The translations under genes were made by a program, and so were the position numbers. From contig SUVO01000007.1 of the NCBI GenBank assembly GCA_015061955.1, forward strand, positions 1 through 64,000: DNA of 64,000 nucleotides. The letters are read 5' to 3'. The notes under the pieces are model-generated. The model was not told the origin of the DNA. It saw only the letters and a list, made by a program, of their open reading frames with translations, and ran no database searches. The number at the start of each line of letters is the position of its first letter. Position 1 is the stretch's first letter. This DNA comes from Verrucomicrobiaceae bacterium (GTDB lineage: Bacteria > Verrucomicrobiota > Verrucomicrobiia > Opitutales > Intestinicryptomonadaceae). This document shows, piece by piece, positions 8,042 through 17,861 of the stretch.

Positions 8042-10060
8042 ATGTTTTTATCATCAAACAAATTTAAATTTACAAGTTTGTGCTTATTTGTGGGGGCATC
8101 ATTGTTCGCCGATGAACAAGTTTCAAATTCTGTAAACGAGCTTTCGCCAGTTGAAGTAACTGCAATGCGTTTTTCCGATTCGTTGTACGAGTCGCCAGTG
8201 AACGCAACAAATATAACTGCCGAGCAAATTTCTGATAGCAATCTTTCAAGCACTGCTCAAGTTTTAAATCGCTATTCCGATGTTTACATACGCAATATGG
8301 GTGGTGGTTCGTTTTTAGGACAACCATCAATGCGAGGTTTCGGTGTTAATAGTCAATCGCGTGTGCTTGTCCTTTTAGACGGACAGCGTTTGAATAATAT
8401 AGATATTGCTGGTATAAACTGGGGGCAAATCCAAGTAAACGATATCGACAATATCGAAGTTCTCTATGGTGCTCAAACTGCCACATATGGAAATTATGCT
8501 GAAAGTGGTATTATAAAAATTACCACAAAAAAATGGGGTAAAAATGGTGGAACATTTGGGGCTACATACGGTGAGTATGGCGAATATTCTTTCTACGGAA
8601 CTGCTAATTATTCAACCGATGATTACTATGTATCGGCAGGGGCAAATTATTTTCACGATAGTGGATATTTTGCAAACTCGCTTAATTGGAATAAGTCGGC
8701 AACTATAAGTGCAGGGCTTAAGTTAGATACAAAAAACGAGCTTGGTTTATATGTGAATGTTGGCAATATGTTTATATCGTGGCCAGGATATATAAATGCT
8801 ACAACTTCAGAAGAGTTGAAAAAATTGTATCCAAATAATCTCTATCATAACGAGCAAGACCGTGTTGATTATTTAACAGTTTCTACTTCGTGGGAAAACA
8901 AAACTGCTTTTGGCGAGGGATCGGCACATCTGGGCTTGAACATTCGCGATAAAGATGTTGATTGGATTGGCGACAGAATTGTGAATTCTACACTCTGGAC
9001 TGTTTCGTTCGACCCTAAGTATCGTGTATATTGTGGTAGCGAAGACGAAAGTTATGTGGAAGGTGGTTTAGATTTTTATTTCGACCAACTCGATATTCAC
9101 GCAGGACAAGGCTCGTGGTCGCCTCCGTATTCAACAGATATAAATCGCATTACATTATCGCCATGGGCTGGGGCAAAAGCTCAGTTAGATGATACATTTT
9201 CGTTGATTGGTTCTGTTAGATACGAAGGTGTAATTAACGATGTTCAAAGTAATGTTTCTTCGGGATATGCCCCATATAAGGTTGATGATAACGAGGTCGT
9301 AAATGGCTTGGCAGCTCAAATTGGGGTTAATGCAAAACTCAATGAACACTGGAACGTATATGCACGTTTCGACCAAATTTATCACTATCCGTCAATCGAC
9401 GAACGATACAGCATTTGGGGATATGGTTCAAGCTATACAGTAGATTTAGACCCAGAACATGGGCAGAATTACGAAATAGGTACAAACTTCTCAAAAGGTG
9501 GCTTTACTTTTAATGCAAGCTTATTCTATACACATCTCAACGATGAAATTGCTTACGATGGAACAATATACTCTAACAAAAATATTGGCGATACAAATCG
9601 TTATGGTTCGCAGGTTCGCTTGGGGTATAATTATGAAAAGCTTTTTGGCGCATTTACATCGTGGGCGTTTGTCGATGCAAAATATGCGTCAGGACCATAT
9701 GAAGATGAAAAGGTTGCTATTATACCTGATATAACTTCAAAATCGGGTGTATGGGTAAGACCAATCGAATACGTTATGGTTGAGCTTAACTTTATATGGA
9801 ATAGCTCTCAGTATAAAGAGGGATATACTGATTTAGGTCAACCAACCGATAAAATCCCCGAAAACTATTCGTTGGATTTAATGGTAAATGTTTATCCGTG
9901 CGATTATGCAAGAATTTTCTTTGGAGTATCTAATTTGACAAATCATATGAATTGCTCGTACGCATCAACGTATTTAGATTATATGTCGGGGCAATCGATG
10001 ACTTCGTGGTATGTTGAAGCAGGCAGAACTATCCGTTGTGGCGTGGAATTTAAGTTCTAA
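8042..10060 (+). CDS. TonB-dependent outer-membrane receptor, second B12-riboswitch target
   Basis: 672 residues from the ATG at 8042, chosen because GAGGA lies 9 bases upstream and it gives a clean signal peptide MFLSSNKFKFTSLCLFVGASLFA; in-frame starts at 8003 (TTG) and 8027 are possible. TonB box LSPVEVTAM near residue 35, plug with SMRGFGVNSQSRVLVLLDGQR and IDNIEVLYGAQTATYGN, then a beta barrel ending in the aromatic VEFKF. It is related to but clearly diverged from the receptor at 4692. Directly behind riboswitch 2, so corrinoid uptake is the likely role, perhaps with different corrinoid preference from receptor 1. Confidence 0.8.
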   Translation: MFLSSNKFKFTSLCLFVGASLFADEQVSNSVNELSPVEVTAMRFSDSLYESPVNATNITAEQISDSNLSSTAQVLNRYSDVYIRNMGGGSFLGQPSMRGFGVNSQSRVLVLLDGQRLNNIDIAGINWGQIQVNDIDNIEVLYGAQTATYGNYAESGIIKITTKKWGKNGGTFGATYGEYGEYSFYGTANYSTDDYYVSAGANYFHDSGYFANSLNWNKSATISAGLKLDTKNELGLYVNVGNMFISWPGYINATTSEELKKLYPNNLYHNEQDRVDYLTVSTSWENKTAFGEGSAHLGLNIRDKDVDWIGDRIVNSTLWTVSFDPKYRVYCGSEDESYVEGGLDFYFDQLDIHAGQGSWSPPYSTDINRITLSPWAGAKAQLDDTFSLIGSVRYEGVINDVQSNVSSGYAPYKVDDNEVVNGLAAQIGVNAKLNEHWNVYARFDQIYHYPSIDERYSIWGYGSSYTVDLDPEHGQNYEIGTNFSKGGFTFNASLFYTHLNDEIAYDGTIYSNKNIGDTNRYGSQVRLGYNYEKLFGAFTSWAFVDAKYASGPYEDEKVAIIPDITSKSGVWVRPIEYVMVELNFIWNSSQYKEGYTDLGQPTDKIPENYSLDLMVNVYPCDYARIFFGVSNLTNHMNCSYASTYLDYMSGQSMTSWYVEAGRTIRCGVEFKF

Positions 10061-10096
10061 AAATAAAGCACTATACATTTTATTCATTAAACTAAC

Positions 10097-10124
10097 AAAA
10101 AATGCTACATTGTAGCATTTTTGT
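10097..10124. terminator. Bidirectional intrinsic terminator
   Basis: AAATGCTACA / TGTAGCATTT stem with A and T runs on both sides, between the convergent receptor and helicase genes; it can serve both strands. Confidence 0.85.
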
Positions 10125-10128
10125 TGGT

Positions 10129-11643
10129 TTAGTTTGATACAAAGTTTTTGCGAATACGTTTTTGTTTTTGTGGTCGCATAGGCTTTTGTGTTTTTGTTTT
10201 TTGCTGAAATGCAGGTTTGTTTTGTTTACCAAAAGAATTTTGTTTTTGAGGTTTTGCAAAGCTTTTTTGTGGCGATTTCGAGCGTTGTTTGTTGTCGAAT
10301 TTTTTGCCTTTCTTAGATGGTGAACCAGCGTTGAATTTTGGTTTTTCCATATAGACTGATGGTCTGCGTTCGCCATACAAAATTTCTGCCGAAAACTCTT
10401 TATCTTTTATTTTGCGTGGCTGTTGTTGTGGATTTTTCTTAGCCATTTTTGCACGGAAAGCTCTGTTTTTCTTTATCAATTCAAAAACGTTTTCCGAATG
10501 ATATTGAGTGTTTGTGTAAAGAGGAATATCTAATTTGATAAACTTTTCGATTGCAGAAAAATCTTGGATATTGTCGCGAGTACACAACGATACTGCTTCG
10601 CCCGATGCTTCTGCCCGAGCTGTTCGACCTATGCGATGCACATAAGTTTCAACTTCATCTGGCAAGTCGTAATTTACAACCATATTCATATTTTTTACGT
10701 CGATACCTCGTGCTGCTATATCGGTTGCCACAAGTACACGAATGTTGTGATCTTTAAATTTTCCCAACGCACGCTGACGTGCCGATTGCGATTTATCGCC
10801 ATGAATTGCATCTGCCGAAATTCCACTTTTGCTCAAACGTTTTGCAAGCTTACTTGCACCATGTTTTGTTCTGCAAAATACAAGTGCCAAAAAATCTTTT
10901 TCATCGGCATGGGGCAATAACAGTTCTGTCAAGAAGTTGTATTTGTCTAAGCTTTCGAGCATAGCAACTTTTTGGTCGATTTTCTCAACGGTTGGTTTGT
11001 CGGGGTCGATTGAAATTTTTAGTGGGTTTATCACAATCGAGCGTGCTAATTTCTCAATTTCTTCCGACATAGTTGCAGAAAATAACAGTGATTGTCTTTT
11101 GTTTGGTAATTGCGAGCATATCTTGCGAATATCAGGTAAGAAGCCCATGTCGAGCATTCTGTCGGCTTCATCTAATACTAAATATTCAACGCCATCGAAC
11201 GACAATTTTTTCTGATTGAACAGGTCTAACAAACGCCCAGGGGTAGCAACTAATATATCTACACCAATCGACAACGCTCTGATTTGTGGTTTTAACGAAA
11301 CTCCACCATACGCCTTGCAATACGACAAATTAAGGTGCTTGCCGTACATCGAAATGTTTGCGCCTATCTGTTCTGCAAGCTCGCGAGTCGGCGTTAAGAT
11401 TAACGCACGAAATTGTAGTGGACGTGGAAAATTACCCGACGTTTCAAGCTTTTGCATAATGGGCAGGGCGAATGCTGCCGTTTTGCCAGTGCCAGTTTGG
11501 GCACATCCAAATATATCTCTGCCTTGTAAAATTGCAGGAATTGCACGTTGTTGGATAGGCGACGGCTTTTGATAGTTTGCATCGCGAATTGATTTTAAAA
11601 TGTTTTCGGAAAGTCCGAGTTGCGAAAATTGTTCAATACTCAT
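10129..11643 (-). CDS. rhlE: DEAD-box ATP-dependent RNA helicase (RhlE type)
   Basis: 504 residues. Q motif around 25-32, Walker A GTGKT at 51-55, PTRELA at 85-90, TPGR at 134-137, DEAD at 158-161, SAT at 189-191, and in domain 2 VATDIAARGIDV and HRIGRTARA. The last 110 residues are a lysine/glutamine-rich basic tail typical of RhlE-like helicases that act on ribosome assembly or mRNA decay. All catalytic motifs are intact. It is monocistronic and convergent with the B12 receptor. The exact subfamily (RhlE rather than CsdA/SrmB) is judged from the short core and basic tail. Confidence 0.9.
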   Translation of the reverse strand: MSIEQFSQLGLSENILKSIRDANYQKPSPIQQRAIPAILQGRDIFGCAQTGTGKTAAFALPIMQKLETSGNFPRPLQFRALILTPTRELAEQIGANISMYGKHLNLSYCKAYGGVSLKPQIRALSIGVDILVATPGRLLDLFNQKKLSFDGVEYLVLDEADRMLDMGFLPDIRKICSQLPNKRQSLLFSATMSEEIEKLARSIVINPLKISIDPDKPTVEKIDQKVAMLESLDKYNFLTELLLPHADEKDFLALVFCRTKHGASKLAKRLSKSGISADAIHGDKSQSARQRALGKFKDHNIRVLVATDIAARGIDVKNMNMVVNYDLPDEVETYVHRIGRTARAEASGEAVSLCTRDNIQDFSAIEKFIKLDIPLYTNTQYHSENVFELIKKNRAFRAKMAKKNPQQQPRKIKDKEFSAEILYGERRPSVYMEKPKFNAGSPSKKGKKFDNKQRSKSPQKSFAKPQKQNSFGKQNKPAFQQKTKTQKPMRPQKQKRIRKNFVSN

Positions 11644-11725
11644 TCTATTTACAGAATTTACTAATATCAGAATTCTTCAAGCCAAAAAATCTTGTAATTT
11701 TTTTTGAGCATGCAATATTTATTGT

Positions 11726-12817
11726 ATGGATTTTTCTGCACCTATTACACCTTTTATGCCTTTAGTGGACAATCGTTTTTTGTTGTCGGCAAATGCTGAC
11801 GATAACAAAGGCGTGGGGTTTGCTGATATTTGTAAGAATGCTGAGCTATTTTCTTCGGGGCGCGACGCTTTGTTAAGAGCTATAAAATTGGCTTTAGATA
11901 ATGGTAGCGATAATTCAGGCAGATCTAGAAAAATTTTTCTACCTCGTTATTTTTGCCCTTGGGTGATAAAGTCGGTTTTGTCTCAACACTGTGTTAGAGT
12001 AGATTTTTTTGACGATTTACCAACACAACAATCGCCAGATTTTTCAACTTTAAAGGCTAAGGCTGGCGATATTGTTGTTGCTGTCAATTATTTTGGAGTT
12101 CGCAATTTTTCGGTTTGGGCAGATTGGCACAAGTTAAATTCCGATGTTATTTTAATTGCCGATTTTTCGCATGCGCCTTTTTCAAAGCAAATAGAAAATT
12201 CTACTGCAAATTATGTGTTTGCGTCGTTGCGTAAAACTCTTCCTTTGTGCGATGGTGGTTATTTGTTTGGCGATTTTCAGCCAAATAAAATGTATTGTAA
12301 GTGTGGAGAGGGGTGCGAATTTTCATCGGCTTACATATATTCTTCGGCGCTTGCTCAAATAGACTACCAATTAGCTCGTGATTTCTATTATAATGCCGAA
12401 ATGCGTTTAAATGCCAAGCGAAACATATCGAGAATGAGCTTTTATGCTTATAATTCTCTAATGCGTTTAGATTTGTTAAAGCTTTGGGAAACAAGAAGAT
12501 ATGTGCAAAATGTCTTTTTGGAAAGCTTGCCTAAAACATCTAAATTTTATGTATTAGAAAATTTAGATATAAACTCAAATACATTTGATTTATTTTGCCC
12601 AACATTGTTTTTTGAGAGTGTTTCTATTCGAGATAAAGCATATGCCGAGCTTGCAAAGACGGGTATTTTGCCTTCTATCTACTGGGGAGCAAAATTTATT
12701 GATGGTAACGTAGCAAAAGAAGAGTCTTCAAGAATAATGACTATTCCTTTAGACTTCCGTCATACTCAAACCGATGCAATTAAAGTTGCAAATATTTTAA
12801 AAGATGCCTGTAAATAA
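11726..12817 (+). CDS. DegT/DnrJ/EryC1-like PLP-dependent protein
   Basis: 363 residues. The N-terminal part has the SGRDALLRAI helix expected at the cofactor phosphate, an acid-containing strand IADFSHAP near residue 150, and SLRKTLPLCDGGYLFG near 170, where the Lys after the Ser fits the Schiff-base lysine of sugar aminotransferases (usual pattern S-x-x-K followed by Gly-rich). The length fits the family. Such enzymes make amino sugars for envelope glycans, but no nucleotide-sugar gene is adjacent, so the substrate is unknown. Divergent from the helicase and convergent with uvrC through a shared terminator. Confidence 0.65.
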   Translation: MDFSAPITPFMPLVDNRFLLSANADDNKGVGFADICKNAELFSSGRDALLRAIKLALDNGSDNSGRSRKIFLPRYFCPWVIKSVLSQHCVRVDFFDDLPTQQSPDFSTLKAKAGDIVVAVNYFGVRNFSVWADWHKLNSDVILIADFSHAPFSKQIENSTANYVFASLRKTLPLCDGGYLFGDFQPNKMYCKCGEGCEFSSAYIYSSALAQIDYQLARDFYYNAEMRLNAKRNISRMSFYAYNSLMRLDLLKLWETRRYVQNVFLESLPKTSKFYVLENLDINSNTFDLFCPTLFFESVSIRDKAYAELAKTGILPSIYWGAKFIDGNVAKEESSRIMTIPLDFRHTQTDAIKVANILKDACK

Positions 12818-12847
12818 AAATACAATACCAAAATGGTATTGTATTTT
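12817..12847. terminator. Bidirectional intrinsic terminator
   Basis: A long stem AAATACAATACC / GGTATTGTATTT between the convergent PLP gene and the uvrC-gluQ fusion; A/T runs on both flanks. Confidence 0.85.
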
Positions 12848-12868
12848 GCTGTTTGTAAAATTGCATGT

Positions 12869-15184
12869 TTATTCTTTCTTTAAATTGTTTCTTATTAGCC
12901 ATTTATTGCTGTTGGCTTTAGATAGAGAAGATTTAGAAATTTTTTCTCCGTCCTCATCTTTTAATAATTTACAATGATAAAATTCTGGAATATCCCAATT
13001 CATTGTATTGTAAATCAGGATTTGCCGAGCAGTCGACAATAGTAAATCTTCACCACGCACAACTTCTGTTATTTGCATATCGTGGTCATCGGCAACTACT
13101 GCAAGTTCGTACGATGGTTCCCCCGACTTTCTCCACACCAAGAAGTCACCAAAATCTTCTCCTGCAACAAAAGTATGTTCTCCTGAATTATTATCTATAA
13201 ATGTTATTGTTTCACCATCGGGAACTTTAAAACGCCAATTAACCAAACGGAAATCTGGAATGTTTTCAGCATCAAAATCTAAATTTCTCAATTCAGGTGG
13301 AAAAATAGGTTCCGTTTCGCAAAAAGAGAATATGCGCGCAGGGAATTTTGAAATGCTTTTTATATCTTTGCGAGACTCCATAGAAGGATAGACTACTTTT
13401 TTAGTAATCAATTCTTGCATTATTTGCCAATAGAAATTTGTTCGCTTGCTTTGTTGATAAGGTGCGTATTTTCCACCTATATTATAGCCCTCATTACAGA
13501 CGATATTTATTGATTCAATATCTTTAATTGCTTCATCTATAAATTGTTGCGTACATCTTTGTGAATCGATGTCTTCGATTCTTAGAATTAAATCTCCATT
13601 ATTTTTTTTAGCTCTGTTGTAGGCAGTTTTGAAAGTTTTTGCATGCCCTAAATGTAATAAGCCAGATGGCGTTGGTGCTATACGACCTCTGTATTTTTGA
13701 ACAGAATCGGGGAAATGTGCATCTAAAAAGTTTCGTAAGGCACATGCAGTTTCAAAACCAATACCTTTAACTTGTTGAAATTGCTTTATTGTAGCCTTCT
13801 TTATTTTATCGAGCGAGCCAAAGTGATTTAGAAGTGCAATTTTACGAGTTTCACCAAAGTTTTTGAAATCATCTAAAATGCTTTCTCTTATTTTCTTAGA
13901 TCGTAAATCAGCATTGTAATTATTTGCAAATCGGTGGGCTTCATCGCGTACGCGTTGCAGAAGTTTTAGACCTTCGTTAGAGCGTGGCAATTTTAGTTCA
14001 GAAAAATCGCTTAAAACTATTATTTCTTCCTTTTCGGCAAGTCCTATTATAAATGGTTCGGGAATTCCTGCTTCATCGAAGGCTTTCATTGCCGAGAAAA
14101 CTTGTCCTCTACCACCATCAATAAGTACAATATCGGGCATTGGTTTGTTTTCTTCCTTTAGACGTTTATAACGTCGGCCTACAACTTCTTTCATCGAGCG
14201 ATAGTCATCGTTGCCTTCAAACGATTTTATTTTAAATCTTCTATATTTGTTTTTTTCAGGCTCGCCATTTTCGAAGTGAACCATAGATGCTACGCAAAAG
14301 CTACCTGATATATGCGATATATCGAAACATTCAATAGTATTTGCACTTTGGATTTTCAAAATTTCGCAAAGTGCTTGCATCGCTGTTTCGGCTACTTCTT
14401 TAGATGTTTTAGATAAATTGTAAGTTATTTTAGCTCTGGCATTTGCTTTAGATGTTTCTTTTATGGCATCAATAATATCTCTATATTTTTTTGCCTTTTC
14501 AAACTCTAAATTAGCTGATGCTGTATTCATTTTTTCTTCAGCATCTTTTATACTTTGTTTATCTCTACCTTTTAGGTAGTCTAATGCTTTTTGTACACGT
14601 TCTAAATATTCTTCTTTGGTTACAATATTAGGAAATTTTGAAATTTCACTACGCGCATCGTTATAGAGCATCCAAGTATTATCGGGAAGTTTTTTTGGCG
14701 ATGCTTCGTAAGTTATTATACCAAAGGCTTTTTTTAATTCTTTTAATGCTGTTTGTATTGCTTTAGTATTTAAATAGGGGCCAAAGTATAATGAATTGTC
14801 TTCTTTACGATTACGTTCAAAGGTGAATTTAGGTAAATCTAAATACATTTCTACTCTTAAAAGCAGATAGTTTTTATCGTCTTTTTCGAGAGTATTTATG
14901 CGTGGTTTCCACTCTTTTATGAGTTTGTTTTCCAGTATTTTAGCTTCACCTTCATTCCTTGTTATTTGATAATCGATATCTGCTACAATTTCTCTTAATT
15001 GGCTGAGTTTGGCATTATATGCTTCGAATTTTCGCTTGAAATAATTTGAAGCACGTTTTTTTAGATTTTTTGCTTTTCCTATATATATAACACTTCCGAA
15101 TGCGTCTCTCATAATGTAGACCCCACTCTTATTTGGAAATGTTTTATTAACTTTTTCCCTTAGCTTAGAAATTATATCACTCAT
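12869..15184 (-). CDS. uvrC: UvrC excinuclease subunit fused to a GluQRS-type tRNA synthetase-like domain
   Basis: 771 residues, about 160 longer than usual UvrC. Residues 1-497 are UvrC: GIY-YIG nuclease (GVYIMRD...VIYIGKAKNLKKR, about 20-45), UVR motif (about 205-240), RNase H-like nuclease with ECFDISHISG, IVLIDGGRGQ and DEAHRFA (the Asp/Asp/His set), and helix-hairpin-helix (KGIGFETACALRNFL, about 470-490). From residue 498 (bases 13693 down to 12872) a second enzyme begins: RGRIAPTPSGLLHLGHA (HIGH-type), LRIEDIDSQRC, and KISKS (KMSKS-type), as in glutamyl-Q tRNA(Asp) synthetase. The Cys cluster normally between GIY-YIG and UVR is absent, and the GluQ zinc cysteines are replaced. Downstream of mutS by 15 bases. 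Confidence 0.9.
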   Translation of the reverse strand: MSDIISKLREKVNKTFPNKSGVYIMRDAFGSVIYIGKAKNLKKRASNYFKRKFEAYNAKLSQLREIVADIDYQITRNEGEAKILENKLIKEWKPRINTLEKDDKNYLLLRVEMYLDLPKFTFERNRKEDNSLYFGPYLNTKAIQTALKELKKAFGIITYEASPKKLPDNTWMLYNDARSEISKFPNIVTKEEYLERVQKALDYLKGRDKQSIKDAEEKMNTASANLEFEKAKKYRDIIDAIKETSKANARAKITYNLSKTSKEVAETAMQALCEILKIQSANTIECFDISHISGSFCVASMVHFENGEPEKNKYRRFKIKSFEGNDDYRSMKEVVGRRYKRLKEENKPMPDIVLIDGGRGQVFSAMKAFDEAGIPEPFIIGLAEKEEIIVLSDFSELKLPRSNEGLKLLQRVRDEAHRFANNYNADLRSKKIRESILDDFKNFGETRKIALLNHFGSLDKIKKATIKQFQQVKGIGFETACALRNFLDAHFPDSVQKYRGRIAPTPSGLLHLGHAKTFKTAYNRAKKNNGDLILRIEDIDSQRCTQQFIDEAIKDIESINIVCNEGYNIGGKYAPYQQSKRTNFYWQIMQELITKKVVYPSMESRKDIKSISKFPARIFSFCETEPIFPPELRNLDFDAENIPDFRLVNWRFKVPDGETITFIDNNSGEHTFVAGEDFGDFLVWRKSGEPSYELAVVADDHDMQITEVVRGEDLLLSTARQILIYNTMNWDIPEFYHCKLLKDEDGEKISKSSLSKANSNKWLIRNNLKKE

Positions 15185-15199
15185 GTATAATTTATATGC

Positions 15200-17764
15200 T
15201 TAAAATAGAGATAATTGTTTAAAATTACTATCAGAATTATCGCTTTTTCTTTTAGATGTTTTTTGAGTTTTTCCACCCAAATTTATAACTATAGAATCGT
15301 TTTCTGTTTCTAATTCTTGTAATACATCTTTGGCGCGCTGAATAACTTTATCGGGAAGTCCAGCAAGGCGAGCAACCTGAATACCATATGATTTATCTGC
15401 TGCGCCTTTTTCTATGGTTCTTGCAAAGATGATTTCATCGTTCCATTCTTTTACACAAACTCGATAATTTACTAAGCGTGGAAGTGCTTCTTCAAGCTTT
15501 GTTATTTCGTGATAGTGTGTTGCAAAAAGTGTTTTAGGCCCTTTTTTGCCTTCGCCATGTATAAATTCAACAACAGCCCACGCAATACTCAATCCATCGT
15601 AAGTACTTGTGCCTCTGCCGATTTCGTCTAATATTATAAGCGACTTATCTGTTGCATTATTTAATATGTTGGCAGTTTCATTCATTTCTACCATAAAGGT
15701 AGAGTTTCCCCTTGAAAGTTCATCGCTTGCTCCAACACGACTGAAAATTCTATCCACAACGCCTATTGAACACTTCTTTGCTGGCACAAAACAACCAGTT
15801 TGAGCCATTAGAGTAATAAGTGCAATTTGTCGGATATAAGTAGATTTCCCAGCCATATTAGGTCCGGTAATAAGTGCAATTTGTTCGCCAGTTGACGATA
15901 AATGGGCATCGTTAGGTACAAACGACTGTGTCCGTGCCAAGCCTATTCTGTCGGTACGTAACATTTGCTCAACAACGGGATGTCTGCCTTCAATAATGTC
16001 TATGTTATCGGTAGTGTTTATATCTGGTTTACAATAATCACGTTCATTAGCCAATTCAGCCCAACCTCTATAAACGTCGATTTCAGCCAAGATATCTGCT
16101 ACCATTGTTAGTTCATCGGCAAATTTAAGAACGTTTGCAACTACATTTTGAAATAGCTCGAACTCGCGTTCTTTTGCACGTTCATCGGCTGTAAGAATTT
16201 CGCGTTCACGTTTTTTAAGTTCTTCGGTAGTATAACGTTCTGCGTTTACAGTGGTTTGTCGGCGTATATAATTATCTGGGACGAGTGCTAAGTTTGATTT
16301 TGTAACTTCGATAAAATAGCCAAATGCACCATTAAACTTAATGCGCAGATTTTTTATGCCTGTGCGTTCTTGTTCGGCTTTTTCCATATCGGCAAGCCAC
16401 GACAAGCTATTTTGGCTGAGTGCTCTAATTTCATCAAGTTCTGCATCGAAGCCTGTTTTTATTATACCTCCATCTTGAAGTTTTGCAGGCATATCTTCGT
16501 TGAGCGATGCACTCAGGAAATCCTTTAATTCTGTAAAATCTTCAATTTTTTCAGCCATCTGGGCGCACATACTTCCACCTGAAGCCAAAAGAATATCTTT
16601 AATCGGCTTAAACTGAGTTATGCTTGCCAAAATGCCGAGAACTTCGCGCGGATTACGCAATTTATTTTGCAAACGAGATAAAATTCTTTTTATATCGCGA
16701 ATTTGCGAAAGCGCATCTTCAAGTTGCGAACATTCTTCTGGCGATGAATACAACTCCCAAACAATGTTTTGTCTGCGCTTAATTTCGTCTACATCTATTG
16801 TTGGAGCACTCAGATAACTCTCTAAAAGTCTGGCACCAGCGTTGGTTTTAGTTTTGTCCATTATTGCAATTAAACTACCTTCACGCGAGCCGAGTGTAGA
16901 GCGAAAAATTTCGAGATTTTTTTGTGTGGCTGGGTCTATAAGTACGCATTTTTTACCTGAAAATCGGCGTATTGTGCGTAGATTGTGTGGTCGTTCGCGC
17001 AAGTTTTCTGTTGTATAAAATATAAGAGCGCCTGCTACGCCAGCTAATAGAGAGTTTCGTTCTATGCCGAAACCATCTAAGCTTGCCACACCCAAAGTTT
17101 CTTGAACTTGAACGCTTGCCCATTCTGGCTCAAAGCGATAATCATGCAAAAGCGTAACTGGGCGAACATCGATAATTGTTCTAAAAAGCGAGTGCCATGC
17201 CGATAATTTTGCATCGGCATTGCAGAAATCTTTAAATGTTTCTGGCAAAAGAATTTCTTTTGGATTACATGCTGAAAGTACTGGGAAAAAATCTTCGGGC
17301 GAGTCAAATTCAGCACAATAAAATTCTGCAGTACTAATATCTAACCAAGCCGAATAAAGCTTTTTAGATTTGTTGAAGCACACTGCCATTAAGAAATTAC
17401 TATGTTTACTTTCTAAGTGGTTATCGTCTAATGCAGTGCCAGCAGTTAGAATTCTACTTAAAGAACGTTTTACTAATTTTCCAGCTCGTGGAATTTCATC
17501 TTGCTCGCAAATTGCAACTTTCAGACCGGCTTTCAAAAGTTTTGGTATGTATTGGTCGGCACTATGAAAGGGAATACCAGCCATTGGATAATTGCTTCGT
17601 TTCGTTAAAGTAATACCTAATATACGCGAGCCATTTATAGCGTCGTCGTAAAACATTTCGTAAAAATCACCGAGGCGAAATAGCAAAATAGTGTCATTGG
17701 CAAGTGAATTACGCATTTGCCAATATTGCTCCATCATTGGGGTAGTTTTTTCTTTTGCAGACAT
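15200..17764 (-). CDS. mutS: DNA mismatch repair protein MutS
   Basis: 854 residues, the usual MutS length. Mismatch-recognition motif GDFYEMFYDDA near residues 32-42 (FYE), connector and lever domains, clamp, then the ATPase: Walker A GPNMAGKSTYIRQ (about 630-642), ILDEIGRGTSTYDGL (Walker B), ATHYHEITKLE (His switch). It dimerises, finds mispairs and recruits MutL. Next gene on the same strand is the uvrC fusion, so mismatch and nucleotide-excision repair are coupled in one operon. Divergent from fmdB, with about 97 bases between. Confidence 0.97.
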   Translation of the reverse strand: MSAKEKTTPMMEQYWQMRNSLANDTILLFRLGDFYEMFYDDAINGSRILGITLTKRSNYPMAGIPFHSADQYIPKLLKAGLKVAICEQDEIPRAGKLVKRSLSRILTAGTALDDNHLESKHSNFLMAVCFNKSKKLYSAWLDISTAEFYCAEFDSPEDFFPVLSACNPKEILLPETFKDFCNADAKLSAWHSLFRTIIDVRPVTLLHDYRFEPEWASVQVQETLGVASLDGFGIERNSLLAGVAGALIFYTTENLRERPHNLRTIRRFSGKKCVLIDPATQKNLEIFRSTLGSREGSLIAIMDKTKTNAGARLLESYLSAPTIDVDEIKRRQNIVWELYSSPEECSQLEDALSQIRDIKRILSRLQNKLRNPREVLGILASITQFKPIKDILLASGGSMCAQMAEKIEDFTELKDFLSASLNEDMPAKLQDGGIIKTGFDAELDEIRALSQNSLSWLADMEKAEQERTGIKNLRIKFNGAFGYFIEVTKSNLALVPDNYIRRQTTVNAERYTTEELKKREREILTADERAKEREFELFQNVVANVLKFADELTMVADILAEIDVYRGWAELANERDYCKPDINTTDNIDIIEGRHPVVEQMLRTDRIGLARTQSFVPNDAHLSSTGEQIALITGPNMAGKSTYIRQIALITLMAQTGCFVPAKKCSIGVVDRIFSRVGASDELSRGNSTFMVEMNETANILNNATDKSLIILDEIGRGTSTYDGLSIAWAVVEFIHGEGKKGPKTLFATHYHEITKLEEALPRLVNYRVCVKEWNDEIIFARTIEKGAADKSYGIQVARLAGLPDKVIQRAKDVLQELETENDSIVINLGGKTQKTSKRKSDNSDSNFKQLSLF

Positions 17765-17861
17765 TTTTTTTTGACAGACTCTTTATTTTTTTATCAAATT
17801 AATAAAATATAAAATCATAATTTTTTCAATTATTTTTAACGTAATTTGAAATTTATTTCTC

